Under the pieces are notes generated by a model. It did not search any database. It was not told where the DNA came from and saw only the letters and a program-made list of their open reading frames with translations. Shown here in pieces: positions 1 to 10,968 of a stretch of DNA of 64,000 nt. The translations under genes were made by a program, and so were the position numbers. How positions within the stretch are numbered: position 1 is the first letter of the stretch; the number at the start of each line of letters is the position of its first letter. The stretch lies in contig NW_026251404.1 in the NCBI RefSeq assembly GCF_025118155.1, positions 124,001 to 188,000 on the forward strand, given 5' to 3'. This DNA is from Cokeromyces recurvatus. Lineage: Eukaryota > Mucoromycota > Mucoromycetes > Mucorales > Mucoraceae.

Positions 1-489
1 TTTTTTTTCTATAAATAATTAATACAATTAATGATTCGTCTCTCATTAAAATATATTAGACAGCAGCATGATATCATTTTATTATATAACCTTTTTTTTT
101 TTTTTATTATCAACAACAATATGATACAACAGTTTCCTCTTTTATCGTTATGGTTACTGTTTATAGGCATTCTTTTTTTTTTTTTTTTTTTTGTTATTAG
201 TATTGCCTTGGTTACACGAAAAAAGGGTATTATCATATATCAAAACTTCCGACAGATTGTGTATGGCTACCATAGGATTTTAACCTAAAATGAGACATTT
301 GCAGGCTAATGACGGAAAAAACTGTTGGTTGTAAACGAAAGAAATTATTTTTCAGACCATAGTAAAATAAAGTTATAAAAAAAAAAAAAAAAAAAAACGG
401 AATAAGTTAGCACTGGTAATAAGATTTTCTTAAAACGAATAATAAAGGAACAACTGTTTTTCCTGTGGCAATGAAATTCTGCTGTGTCT

Positions 490-492
<3 letters not shown>

Positions 493-524
<32 letters not shown>

Positions 525-584
525 TATTTATTTATTTTATTTTATTTTATTTTATTTTATTTTATTTTATTTTATTTTTTTTTT
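493..584. repeat. Poly(A) run followed by (TTTTA)n microsatellite
   Basis: A run of 28 A (493-520) is followed directly by T-rich sequence that settles into a regular TTTTA pentamer repeat up to about 584. This is read directly from the sequence. Poly(A) joined to a pentamer repeat can mark the 3' end of an old retroposed insert, but no coding homology was seen beside it. Confidence 0.85.
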
Positions 585-650
585 GATCGAGCATGATGTC
601 TATTGAATTAATCACCATAAATATCTTTATTCTAAAAAGCTCCTACCACA

Positions 651-874
651 ATGAGTGGAGACGATGATGAGTACGTATTTAATTAAAGATTAGAAAGGTT
701 TAGTTATCTTTGACTCTACTGCAACAATTCATACTTAATGATAAACGTATTCATGGTCATTATTTATCGTTAGTATTATAATAAGCTACTATTCACATTC
801 CAATTTCTTGATATAAACACAACCAGAAATGATGCTTTGAAGCGAGACTCGTGGCTCATTGTTAGCTGCTATAG
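651..874 (+). pseudogene. Possible 5' fragment of an RPB2-like gene
   Basis: An ATG at 651 opens an acidic 20-nt exon (MSGDDDE) ending at a GTACGT donor. An acceptor after 826 allows in-phase continuation to 874, where a GTAACA donor follows. The joined reading contains KRDSWLIVSCY, which resembles the conserved stretch near the N-terminus of the RNA polymerase II second-largest subunit (a D-S-W-x-x-I-S-x-x-F type motif). No further RPB2 sequence, which would need over 3 kb, is visible downstream. If the match is right this is a truncated duplicate. The evidence is only about 22 residues, so it may be chance. Confidence 0.25.
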
Positions 875-1074
875 GTAACAGTGTCTTGGCATATTTTTTT
901 TTTCTAAAAAGACTAGATTATAATATCTTAAATCAATATATTTTTGTAACAAATCTATGCTATCCTGGTATTATCCAGGTTCAATAGTCATTATAGAAAA
1001 AATGTAATCCCGAAATATGTGTATGTATTTTGCGATAAGATATATATATATCTAATCCACCTAGAAGTTTCTAC

Positions 1075-1075
<1 letters not shown>

Positions 1076-1115
<40 letters not shown>
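1076..1115. repeat. Poly(A) tract, 40 nt
   Basis: An uninterrupted run of about 40 A. It generates spurious lysine-rich open frames. No adjoining coding remnant was recognised. Confidence 0.9.
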
Positions 1116-1117
<2 letters not shown>

Positions 1118-2723
1118 AAGAAAGCAATACATGTAACTAACCTTCCTTTTTATTGTTGTTATTATTACTTCAATAAATTCATTGTTGATTCTTCAGGACT
1201 TCTGTACTAAATACAATGAAGTATTATACACTGACAAAAAAAGAAAAAAAAAATCATAATCAAATTATACATAAAATAATAAAAGAAAACAATAATTATT
1301 TCATTTTAAATTTAAAAATGTAAACATTAATAAAATTTTAATAAAAGTGCAACAATAATGAATTGTTACTGATAATGCTTACTTTTGATAACATAATCGA
1401 GTTAAGGCCAAAGGCGTTGTAATCAGCAAGCATTATAGGATTTAAAAGCTTAAGATGAAATTGCCTTTTTTTTTTCTTAATAAATTTTCGTGTTATGCAC
1501 ATCAATAGAAGCATTATTAATGTAGGTAATGAATACTAAAATTGAGCAAGCTGTACAAAAAAAAAAGAAAATAAAATAAAATACACATAGTATCATCATT
1601 AAGAAGTATATACATGTATTATGATTATGATTAGAACTGAAAGATATAGAATAAATAGGGATAATAAAAATCATATGAGCTTGCTAGCTCTCCTTTCCCT
1701 CCAAACTCTGGGAAATGAATCACAAAGAGAGCCTTATTTCTTTCCTTTATATATATATAACAAATCAAGAAACTATCTATTCTATGTCATAGTTTCGCTC
1801 GTAGGATATCCCCTCCTCTCCATTTATCAAAATTCAAAAGTAAAAAGTAATCCATTTTTTTTATGTATGAGCAATAGTAGTAAATAGGATCAGGATATGC
1901 CAACTTTTATCCAATGTCTTAAATAACACTACACCATTCCTATTAGATTTAAGAAAAAAAAAAGGAAGGAGAGAAGAGAAGAAACCAAGAACTTCTCTTT
2001 CCCTCCCTCCCTCCTCTTTGAAATAAATAAAATAAAAGGAGTACCTCAATGATAATAAGAAATTTTATTGAAATAAACAGATGATAATCTCCAAGATTGG
2101 GTCTCATCATTTATAAACTAAATAGTTTAGATGGAAAAGATAGTAGTTTATTGAGCAGAGAAAAAAAAAGACATTAAATCATTCAATATATTAAAAATGT
2201 ATCATGCTAATGTATACAGTGAATAGAAAAATAAAAACCAGGATGATTGTATAACACTTCCAGTAATCTCTGATAATAAAATTCAAAAGTAAATGCAAGA
2301 TTTATTAATCCTCCTCCACCACCCCCTTACCAAAATATATACATATATAAATATATGTATATATAGACAAGGATAACAATGTACATATGAATAACGCGCG
2401 ATATCCTAAATTACTAGGTAGACAAATATAATAAAGACATTTTATATACTTTTGCTCCTTTTTTTTTCTCTTTTTCTTCTTCTATTCCTTAACTTTGATC
2501 GCCCTTAAAAAAAAATCGATTTTACTTACTACAAATGCAAGAGTGTATGCCAAACACATTAAATAAATGAAACATAAAAATCATTTTATAAAACATGTGC
2601 AAAATATAAAAAAGGGTTATAGTGTATAAAAATCATAAAGATTAATTATTTAGTATACATGAAGCTAGAGAAAAAAAGATTACTATGAATTGCTTGATAT
2701 ATAATTTCTAATGCATCTTTTGT

Positions 2724-2730
<7 letters not shown>

Positions 2731-2770
<40 letters not shown>
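2731..2770. repeat. Poly(A) tract, 40 nt
   Basis: An uninterrupted run of 40 A in intergenic DNA with no recognised coding remnant on either side. Confidence 0.9.
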
Positions 2771-2771
<1 letters not shown>

Positions 2772-3260
2772 CAAAATTTTATTCTAGGGAATAAAAGATA
2801 TAAAGTGTACAAAATCCCCTATTTTTTTTTTTCATTCAGTGTAAATTCCACAATTACATTGAATTCATTCTAGTCTATACTATCATTTTTACTACAATTT
2901 TCCTTAAAGAGACTTAAAAATTGTACCTGAGAAAAACCGAGATTTGTTATCAGCATTGTTCTCAAACCAAGAAAGCTATTACTTTATTGGATATAAAAAA
3001 AGCCGCAATTTTAATTTTTGGATGATAAGGAGGGAATACAAAAATAAATCTGCTGATTGTAATATGATTATTTTTATAGCCAACAACAAGACTTATTATC
3101 GCGTAGTGTATGTAATAGTTTTTTTTTTCTTTTTCTCCACCATTATTTTTATTTTTAGTATATTCAACAACAATAAAGAAGATTTTCAACTGAGTTTTTG
3201 ATGACTATTTAGTTTGAGTAATTAACCCAGAAATTAATTCTCTTTCTCCTCCCCCCCCTC

Positions 3261-3286
<26 letters not shown>
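3261..3286. repeat. (CA)n microsatellite
   Basis: About 13 CA units preceded by a short C-rich run. It is located about 375 bases upstream of the methyltransferase start codon. Confidence 0.85.
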
Positions 3287-3291
<5 letters not shown>

Positions 3292-3614
3292 CTTATTCAT
3301 ATTTCCAATCGCTGTATTTAAAAATGTTTTACAACGAACACACAGATGATATGGAAAAAATTTAATTTTTTTTATACTGTCAAACAATGCACTTTTGCAC
3401 AACGTATCACTAAAATTCAATATCGAGAATCATTAAGCACAAATTATTAACTTGATTTCTTTTTTATTCTTTCTTTCTTTCTTTCTCTTATTTCTGTTTT
3501 CTTTTTTTTTTCTTTTTCTTGTTATTGCTTTTCTTTACTAAAGTAAATGCTTATCTAATTAGCCTATTTATATTATTAACACACACACTCACACATATAT
3601 ATATATACATATAT

Positions 3615-3625
3615 ATATATAAAAG
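3615..3625 (+). promoter_or_regulatory. TATA-like element before the methyltransferase gene
   Basis: TATATAAAAGG lies about 36-46 bases before the ATG at 3661, at the end of an (AT)n stretch. It resembles a TATA box, but such strings are common at this base composition. Confidence 0.3.
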
Positions 3626-3660
3626 GAACATAACGATATTCAGAATATATATAAAATAAT

Positions 3661-3994
3661 ATGGGTATAAAACAATCTCGACAAAATTTAGTATCCAATG
3701 AAACTTATAGAAGAGAAAGTACAGCTACACAGCAAACATTAACTATGAATTCAATTCGTTCTCGATCAGTCAATTCAATCATTATCGATGGTCGACATTA
3801 TTATTATGATGAAAATAATACTTCCATTTTACCAAGAGATGAACTAGAACAAGACAGACTTAATTCTGTATGTAAATGAAATAGAGAAAGAGAGAGAGAA
3901 AGATAAATGACTAATCCGAATTACATATATTTATATAAAAGCAACATTTTTCGTTAAAAGCATTATATGAAGGGTAACCTATTTTATTTATACA

Positions 3995-4028
<34 letters not shown>

Positions 4029-4548
4029 CTCTCCAGTTATTTACCATATTTTTTTTTATAGTAATATCCTACCATCAGTGAAAAAATTATTACCAGCAAA
4101 TGCAAAAGTATTAGATTTAGGCTGTGGTTCGGGATGTTGGGTGATGGTAAAATAATGATAATAATAATATAAAAAAATATAAAATATATATATAAAAAAT
4201 AAATAAATAAAGTGAATACATATTATTAAGATGAATTATGATAACACAAACTGGTTTACATAGGAAATGGCAGTAGAACACTCAGATTATCAAATTATTG
4301 GTATTGATGTAGCAGATATGTTTCCAACTACGATTCGACCTGAAAATGTGAAATTTGAATTATACAATATTCTAAATGGATTACCTTATCCTGATAATTC
4401 CTTTGATTATATTCATATGCGTTTATTGATCACTGGTCTTCGATCAGAGGATTGGCCAAAGACGATTGCCGAAATATATCGGGTATTAAAACCAGGTGGA
4501 GTTGTACAACTAGTGGAATCAGATTTCACTGTAAGTTACATGCTATCA

Positions 4549-4588
<40 letters not shown>

Positions 4589-5144
4589 GTTATTTATCTT
4601 TATATATATATAAATATATCTTAAAAAAAAACTATATAGGAAAAAGCAGATATTCAAACAGTTGAAATATTTAACACTGAATGTATGTAAATTATATATA
4701 TCTTGAAGAGAAAAAAAAAAAAAAAGAAATGTTGATATTTGTTAGTTAGGAAAGCTTTAGTAGAATTAGGATTAGATCCCTGGATAGGCTCAAAATTAGA
4801 AAACCTTTTGACTGAAACTAATTTTGATGTGATAGAGATTAATCAAAAATATTTAGATTATAGTACAGTAGTATTCATATGACACAGTCAATAATAATAA
4901 TACCACACATACTCACTCACTTACTTACTTACACATCTTTATAGGTTTACCGTTGGATCCAGTTGCAAAGGAAATGTTAATTAATTGGAAAGGTGCCATG
5001 TTATCAATAAAACCAATACTCGCTCAACGATTGAATGCAGATAATGAAAAGTATAAAACAATTGTTGATAATTATATAGAAGGAATAACACAAGCTGGTT
5101 GGAAAGTGAAAATGTGGGCTCTTTGTGGACAAAAGCCTGTTTAA
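3661..5144 (+). CDS. SAM-dependent methyltransferase (class I), seven exons
   Basis: Proposed exons are 3661-3867, 3942-3973, 4062-4146, 4264-4530, 4640-4682, 4746-4862 and 4945-5144, all joined in phase to give 316 residues. The SAM-binding motif I is clear (VLDLGCGSGCW, about residues 95-105). It is followed by the acidic end of strand 2 (IIGIDVADMFP), motif II/III (LPYPDNSFDYIHMR) and the post-motif VLKPGGVVQLVESD. This is the Methyltransf_25/11 fold found in many fungal small-molecule methyltransferases; the substrate cannot be read from sequence. The 32-nt second exon is needed to restore the frame and supplies QHFSLKALYEG. The protein starts MGIKQS, which fits an N-myristoylation signal (Gly2, Ser6) and suggests a membrane-associated enzyme. 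Intron 4 contains a (TAC)n repeat. Confidence 0.85.
4549..4588 (+). repeat. (CTA/TAC)n microsatellite inside an intron
   Basis: About 13 trinucleotide units lie just after the donor of intron 4 of the methyltransferase gene. If read through they would encode a tyrosine run, but the canonical GTAAGT donor upstream places them in the intron. Confidence 0.85.
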
Positions 5145-5800
5145 ATAAAATAAATGAAATTAAATTTTTGTAACCATGTAAATGTCATTTTTTTTACACA
5201 CACACACGGTGTGTTAAAAAAAGAGAGAGTGGGGGCTGGGGCTGGGGGGAGTGGAGGATTGAATAAATAAAGGGTCCACATAATAGAGATACACATGGTA
5301 TCAATTGATTCATGTTGTACTATGTTAATGATAATACAATTTAGGTTAATATGAATGTGATGGTGTTATTTGTTTCAAATTTTTCTATATACACAATAAT
5401 AGCTCTATATTATTAGGTAATAATGTTTATTTTAATATTAATTACTGGTATAAGTTTAAATGCAGAGGAATTACATGATAATAATTTATGTAAGTAATAT
5501 GACTAAATAAATAAAGAACAAAAAAGAAAAAAAGATGCTTGCTGAAGGAAAGGAGAAAAAGAGGGGGATGAATAGTACATGTTGTATCAAAAAGAAGGAG
5601 TGGAGTAGAATAGAAATAATAAGAAAGATAGGGGCTTCCTTTCTTCTTCTTTTTTACACAAAAAGGGGAGGGGAGGGGGAAAGGGAACATACTCTCTCTC
5701 TCTCTCTTTCAATCCTTTGTATTGTGGTTATTTCCTCCTCCTCCTCCTCTCTTTCTCTCTCTCCTCCCCAGAAAAAAAGGAGAAAATCTATTATGTGTCG
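5145..5800. other. Intergenic region with low-complexity tracts
   Basis: Between the methyltransferase and the serine-rich gene, which are convergent, I see a G-rich patch near 5225-5260, purine-rich and CT-rich tracts (5690-5770), and no supported gene. A short hydrophobic exon-like frame near 5423-5490 was considered and rejected. Confidence 0.6.
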
Positions 5801-6316
5801 CTATATCATATATCCTTCAAATTCATCAGTTCCAAGGATATCTCGATTCCCAGATCTATAACGTACCATCCATTTCCCATTGGGTAGTTTAACATAAAAA
5901 TTTGAATATGGAAATTCGTTTGGTCTACAATAGGTTGGACTAAAAGGTGGAATAATGAGTTGTTGTGGATGATTATCTGTTACTAATAACTTTTTTTTAT
6001 AATTTCTCTTTTTGTGACAATTAGAATCAGAGGATGATCTGAAAAATAAGCGCTCTTTATGCATCGATGATGATATATTATTTTCAGCTGACATAGATGA
6101 ATAACGTCGATTATCATTACTACTTCTACTGCTTCTACTACTGCTACTGCTACTGCTACTTCTACTACTACTTCTACTACTATAGCCATCTTCTGAACTA
6201 GTACGACTATGTAATAAATGTGATAGTTTATGCCATAAAGATTTCAATGAAGATGAATCGTTGGATAGTACTGAATAATCGTCATTCTTTGTTTGAGTGT
6301 GATTGGAATGAAACAT
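5801..6316 (-). CDS. Serine-rich hypothetical protein, 171 aa
   Basis: Single-exon frame of 171 residues. The N-terminal half has a dense Ser/Arg tract (about residues 38-66) encoded by a TAC/TGC-type trinucleotide repeat on the + strand. The C-terminal 55 residues are different: PPFSPTYCRPNEFPYSNFYV, then LPNGKWMVRYRSGNRD and a terminal DILGTDEFEGYMI. That part is not low complexity and looks constrained, so I believe the gene is real although I recognise no family. There is no signal peptide or membrane segment. The Ser-rich region with RSS motifs could be a phosphorylation target. The gene ends about 650 bases from the convergent methyltransferase gene. Confidence 0.6.
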   Translation of the reverse strand: MFHSNHTQTKNDDYSVLSNDSSSLKSLWHKLSHLLHSRTSSEDGYSSRSSSRSSSSSSSSRSSRSSNDNRRYSSMSAENNISSSMHKERLFFRSSSDSNCHKKRNYKKKLLVTDNHPQQLIIPPFSPTYCRPNEFPYSNFYVKLPNGKWMVRYRSGNRDILGTDEFEGYMI

Positions 6317-9288
6317 GCCTTATCGAAATAAAAGGAAGGAAGGAAAGAAAGAATTAAATAAAATAAAATAAATAGGAATGATGAAGAAAGAAAGAAAAAA
6401 AAAAAAGAAAAAGAAAAGAAATAAGAATGCTTTTTATATATAAAAAAGAAAACTATCCAATCAGAAGGATATAAAAATAAACACTTGACACCATGCGGGT
6501 ACAATTTAAAAAGGAAAGTTTAATGTTACGCTACAAGAAGAAAGGAGAAAGATGGCAATAACGATTATGGCATGTTTATTATAAAATCATCACACAAAAG
6601 AAACGAACATGTGGGATACGACTATATCATAAAAATGTAATACAAAAGTTTATAAATAGTAAACAGCTCAGCAACAACAAAAGAGTAAGGGGCATTTTTT
6701 TTTTACAATGCTAGAAATAGAGTGGCTTAAATGATATGCAAACCTTAATTTAATAAAGCCACTCTTTGCATTTAGAATTTCTGGAATTTTAACTTGCTGC
6801 ATAAAGAAACAAACAAGAAGGATCCCTTTAAAATGAATGTTCTAGTTTCAAACTAGTCTTTTTAGCATAGTAAAATTAATTAAAAGAGGAGGAATGTAAT
6901 GGGAGCAGGTTAACTTTACATATTTTAATTAAATAATATAAGCCTTTCATGATGCATATTTTAATTCTAAAATTAGCTTTTCATGATTATCAAAACTATC
7001 TGTAATTAATCATTACAATTATATTTTTTTCTTTAAAAAAAAAAAAAAAAAAAAAAGAACAAAAAGCATATAGATAATGTTTATTTAATTTACCTCGCTT
7101 AAACAAAAATTCTCTATGCATGATTATTTATACCTAAAGAAAGACTGTCGAATCTTTTACATAACCAGTATAAATCAAGACAATTGATAAAAAGACATGT
7201 GAAATTTATTTACCACTACTTTGAGTATTCACTAGAAATAAATACTAACCTGCCTAAATTACTCTTCTTGCATACATCCGGATATTAAACATTGCATCTT
7301 ACACGTTATTTATACTATCCTCAGTTATTAAACAAAAGTAATCAAAAAAAAAAAAAAATAAAGACTACAAAATGCGTTTCATCACTATTATTATTTATCA
7401 AGGTTAAGGTTTATTGCAATAGATATGTAGAATATCTGCCAAAAAAAAAATGATTGATTTGGTTTCTGTAACAATCTCCAAAAAAATCAAAAAGGAGCAT
7501 GAAGAGAGTCCACTACCATGTGATGGAATCAAATTAGAAATAGATATGAAGCAGCTTATTAAAATTGATGTCTACTTCTAACACTTTTCTATGATTCATA
7601 AAGAACATTTTAATTATAAAACTATCATTCGTATGATCGTCACACACATACAAAAAAAATTCTTGGTTTGAATTTACAAGATTTTACTTATAAAAGGGTT
7701 TAAACTTGGTTTAGCCATCATTTTTTTTTAAAAAAAAAAATGGTATTTTTATAATGCATAATTTTACTAGAAGGATGTTTATTTTTTCTCCTTTATATAA
7801 AAGAAAAAAAAAAAATCATATCACTGACAGAAATAAAATGAGGTCTTTTAAATCATGATTTTTTTTTTCTTTTCTAAACACATTAAATATGATATGTCTT
7901 ACAGATAAATAAAGTTTGAAGGACTTTTGGGGCCGTTATTTTTTTTTTAATAATAGCCACTTTTAATAAACAAATTGCATATTTTGTCCTACTACTACTA
8001 CAAGCTCAAATATCTGCTTAATATCTATGTTAAACCTGTTTTTGTTTTTTTCTTTTCTTTGAATCTTTTAGTCCTTATCCAAAAAAAAAAAGAGTCGAAT
8101 TATTGAAGCAAATAATGTCAATAAATTGAATTGAAAGGAGTGCTTAATGAATAGCATTCATATTATGAGTATTAAAACATGACAGCAATTTTAATGAAAA
8201 TAGAGGAAATGACCAACTCTATTTTCTTAATAAACAAACAGGGGAAAAGAGATGACCATTCTCTTCATAATAATCTACAGGGAGTTAGTAGAGATGAACA
8301 ATCTACACAGCCAAAATGACTAAAAACTATTTATAGACAATAAAGAATACAATTAGGGTATTTCAATGAGGATGATAGTGCGAGTAAATATGAGTCAAAA
8401 TCACGCAGCAGTGTCAATAAAATTATTTTTATGATTCACAAGAAAAGTTTATTTCTCTGGTACTATTATAAAGTATATACATGCCCCCTGAAAACATGAC
8501 TATTTATAATGCTAATAATTGCCCTATAATTACTTTTATAACATAACACCAGTAATAAATATCTAAATACATAAACGTGGGCTGCAAAGCATAATAAATG
8601 ATGTACATTACTCTTTTGATTGAAGAAATAAATATATATCTATGTGTGTTAAGAAGAAGAAAAAAAGAAGGGAGGGAGGGGAGGGGTAATGTTACATGCT
8701 TAGCAATTCTTGAAATAGGGTAACAATGTCTATCATTGAATAAAAAGGTTTAATTGTGTAATGTAATTTACAACAAGTGCTTTACTATTTTTATCTTTAA
8801 AGTAATTCTTCTCATACTATTTATTTTTTTTAATATGTAAACACATGCATTCTATCCTTAAAATAAGTCCAAAGAACTATAATAGCTTGCATACAATTAA
8901 ACATTTTTTTTTTGACTAAATACTCCGAACTATTAATTTCTTGATCTGAGCGATCCAGTTAAACAATGCTCTAGTAAAACTATTTGATTTACAAACCAAA
9001 CCCCTTTAAAAGCCTTACTAACTACACAAAAATCCCTCCCCAAAAAAAAAAAATCGCATAAACAACTTTAGAAAACACACGCGTATACTATGTATAGTAG
9101 AATGGATTCTTTTTTATAGTCATAATAAAAAGCCATTTCATATAATATTCTCCCTCCTCAGTTTTTTTTAATAATGTAACCCCATAATTAAAACCTAAAA
9201 CATACAATATTTGCTCTTTGTTTTTTTTTCAAAAGAAACTAGTGTTTTTCTTTATATTAAGAAAATAAAGAGAGAATATGCACTATTT
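6317..9288. other. Long gene-free intergenic region
   Basis: About 3 kb with no open frame that looks coding on either strand. It holds poly(A)/poly(T) tracts (for example 7035-7056) and unremarkable AT-rich sequence. I saw no tRNA-like or rRNA-like block. A non-coding RNA or a decayed element cannot be excluded by eye. Confidence 0.55.
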
Positions 9289-10084
9289 TTAATAGAAGGT
9301 AGTGGGTCTCTTGGCAATGAAGAGAGCACGATGCTTCTTGTCGACGTTGGCAAGACGGTGAGGCAAGGGGAAAGAAAGCTTAGGAGTCAAGAGTTGCTTA
9401 ATGTATTGACGACGAACATCAGCATCCTTAATTTCAGCAACACGAATGATTTGAACAGATCTGAAACGAGCGCGGTGACGAGCAGCCATATCTTGATCTA
9501 TAAAAATAAGGGGGAGACGGGGAAGGGGGGAAAGGAATAATACTTAGTTTCTCTTCTGAAGTTGTTAGTATCTCATCTTAATACTTACAGCATTGTTCAA
9601 CAGCATCAACACGACGCAAGGCACGGTATTCCTTGTACATGTTGTGAGTACCGGAGCGAGAATCATAACGGATCCAGATACCAAAGTTCTTGATTTGTTC
9701 AGGACGCTTCTCGGAGATCTATTTATTTATACACATTAATTTAATAAAAAATAAACAAAAAAAAAAGACAGCAGCATAAATTCAACTTTTTTTCTTTTTA
9801 CCTTGTTCAAAGAAACAATTTCACCAGCAGCCTTCTTAACCTTACGGAGCTTCTTCAAGAAGTACCAGAAACGAGACTTGGCAACAACGTCATTAGGGGC
9901 AAAGATTCTCATACGGAAAAGCTTGGGAGTAGGCTCCTGAGCTGAAGGGAGCTTACGGCCAATCACCTAATATCATTGAATATACTGTCAGCATATGACT
10001 CTTCTCTTTCATATTCTCGATATTATTTCTACTGTTGTATTTTCATGTTATTGGGGATTTTTTTTTTACCTGATATTCGTTTAA
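9289..10084 (-). CDS. RPL20: 60S ribosomal protein eL20 (L20/L18a); first coding exon not located
   Basis: Minus-strand exons are 10070-10084 (15 nt), 9802-9966, 9589-9718 and 9289-9497, joined in phase. The product matches eL20 throughout: [61 protein letters not shown], and the ending FPLPHR...RPTTFY. eL20 is a structural protein of the large ribosomal subunit, near expansion segments and 5S RNA. The visible part is 172 residues; yeast and human are 172 and 176. The 15-nt exon encodes LNEYQ and has an in-frame stop just upstream of its acceptor, so the start codon must lie in another small exon upstream, probably within 10090-10430. I could not fix it. Candidate ATG at 10426-10428 has a weak donor. 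Confidence 0.92.
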
Positions 10085-10895
10085 CTGTAAGTTTTTTTTT
10101 TAAAAAAAGAAATAAGAAAAATGAATTATTAGTTATTGAAAAATGAATTATTTGATTCCAGCATAAAACATTAAAATTAAAGGAGTGAGGAATGAAAAGT
10201 GGAACATGCACATTAAAAACTATGTTGAATGTCTTCATTTATGACTGTTTTCAAATCGTTGTACAATTTAAAAATTCAAATGTTCCATTTTAACATGAAT
10301 GTTGAAATTGTGAACAAATGCTAAATTATAATCAAGAAATGTAGTAACTATAAATCCATCCATATCTAGCTACTTAATCATCCATCCATCGCAATATATA
10401 TATATATGTATATGTATAGATAAACCATAAATATTGCATATTATTAATTTGTCTTTTGTTAAGTCTATTCAAGCTGTATAATATGATTTCCAACATGTTG
10501 TGCATCCATCTTTATTATTTTCATCCTATTCCCTCCTTTCTTTTTTTGTTTTGTTTTATGCTGTTATTAAATGATGTAGGATATCTTACTCTGCTAACCA
10601 TATTGTCCTTCCGTTCAAACGATAAAGAGAAAGATTCAGCCTTTATTTACTTATTCAACTTGAATACACTAACAAACACTCCGGATTCATCAATTGGAGG
10701 GCATAGATGGGGTGTGCCATTTGGAGGGAATAGTATTCACTTTGTCCGACCCGCAAATAATAATGATATAATAGACTAATCCCCCCCTTTTTTTTTTAAC
10801 TGGTGGACTAGACAAAGTCACATCCTTTGTCATTGAATTCATAATGCCTACTACAAACATTGTCCATTCATCGCTTATAAATTTATACAAATAAA

Positions 10896-10942
<47 letters not shown>

Positions 10943-10968
10943 AATAACAGTAGTAGTTCTATTATATA
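10085..10968. other. Region between eL20 and the GATA gene, presumed divergent promoter
   Basis: It should contain the missing first exon and promoter of eL20 (reading left) and the promoter of the GATA-finger gene (reading right). A 107-residue open frame at 10456-10779 (+) is present but has no start context or family match, and I do not call it a gene. A 43-nt poly(T) tract (10898-10940) lies just upstream of the GATA gene start. Confidence 0.5.
10898..10940 (+). promoter_or_regulatory. 43-nt poly(T) tract upstream of the GATA-finger gene
   Basis: An uninterrupted run of about 43 T ends 28 bases before the ATG at 10969. Poly(dA:dT) tracts exclude nucleosomes in fungal promoters, so a regulatory role is plausible but not shown. 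Confidence 0.4.

Larger units (their letters stand above)
1..3660. other. Intergenic region, AT-rich, no intact gene seen
   Basis: I see no convincing complete gene. The stretch holds several homopolymer tracts and simple repeats (listed separately), a short exon-like pair at 651-874 that may be a 5' gene scrap, and many short open frames made of Lys/Phe/Ile codons expected by chance at this base composition. The last 100 bases before 3661 are (AT)n/(CA)n-rich and probably include the promoter of the methyltransferase gene. Confidence 0.6.

Noticed and set aside
1019..1210. Lysine-rich open frame
   Set aside because: Produced by a 40-nt poly(A) tract.
5423..5490. Exon-like frame starting MFILILITGISLN with a GTAAGT donor
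   Set aside because: It looks like a signal peptide exon, but no acceptor downstream continues it before the convergent serine-rich gene, and the following DNA is low complexity.
9211..9540. Plus-strand open frame of 109 codons
   Set aside because: It is antisense to the last eL20 exon and exists only because of that gene's codon pattern.
10456..10779. Plus-strand open frame of 107 codons
   Set aside because: The first half is AT-rich Phe/Leu sequence; the end is more balanced but there is no family match, promoter or conserved motif. It lies where the eL20 promoter is expected.
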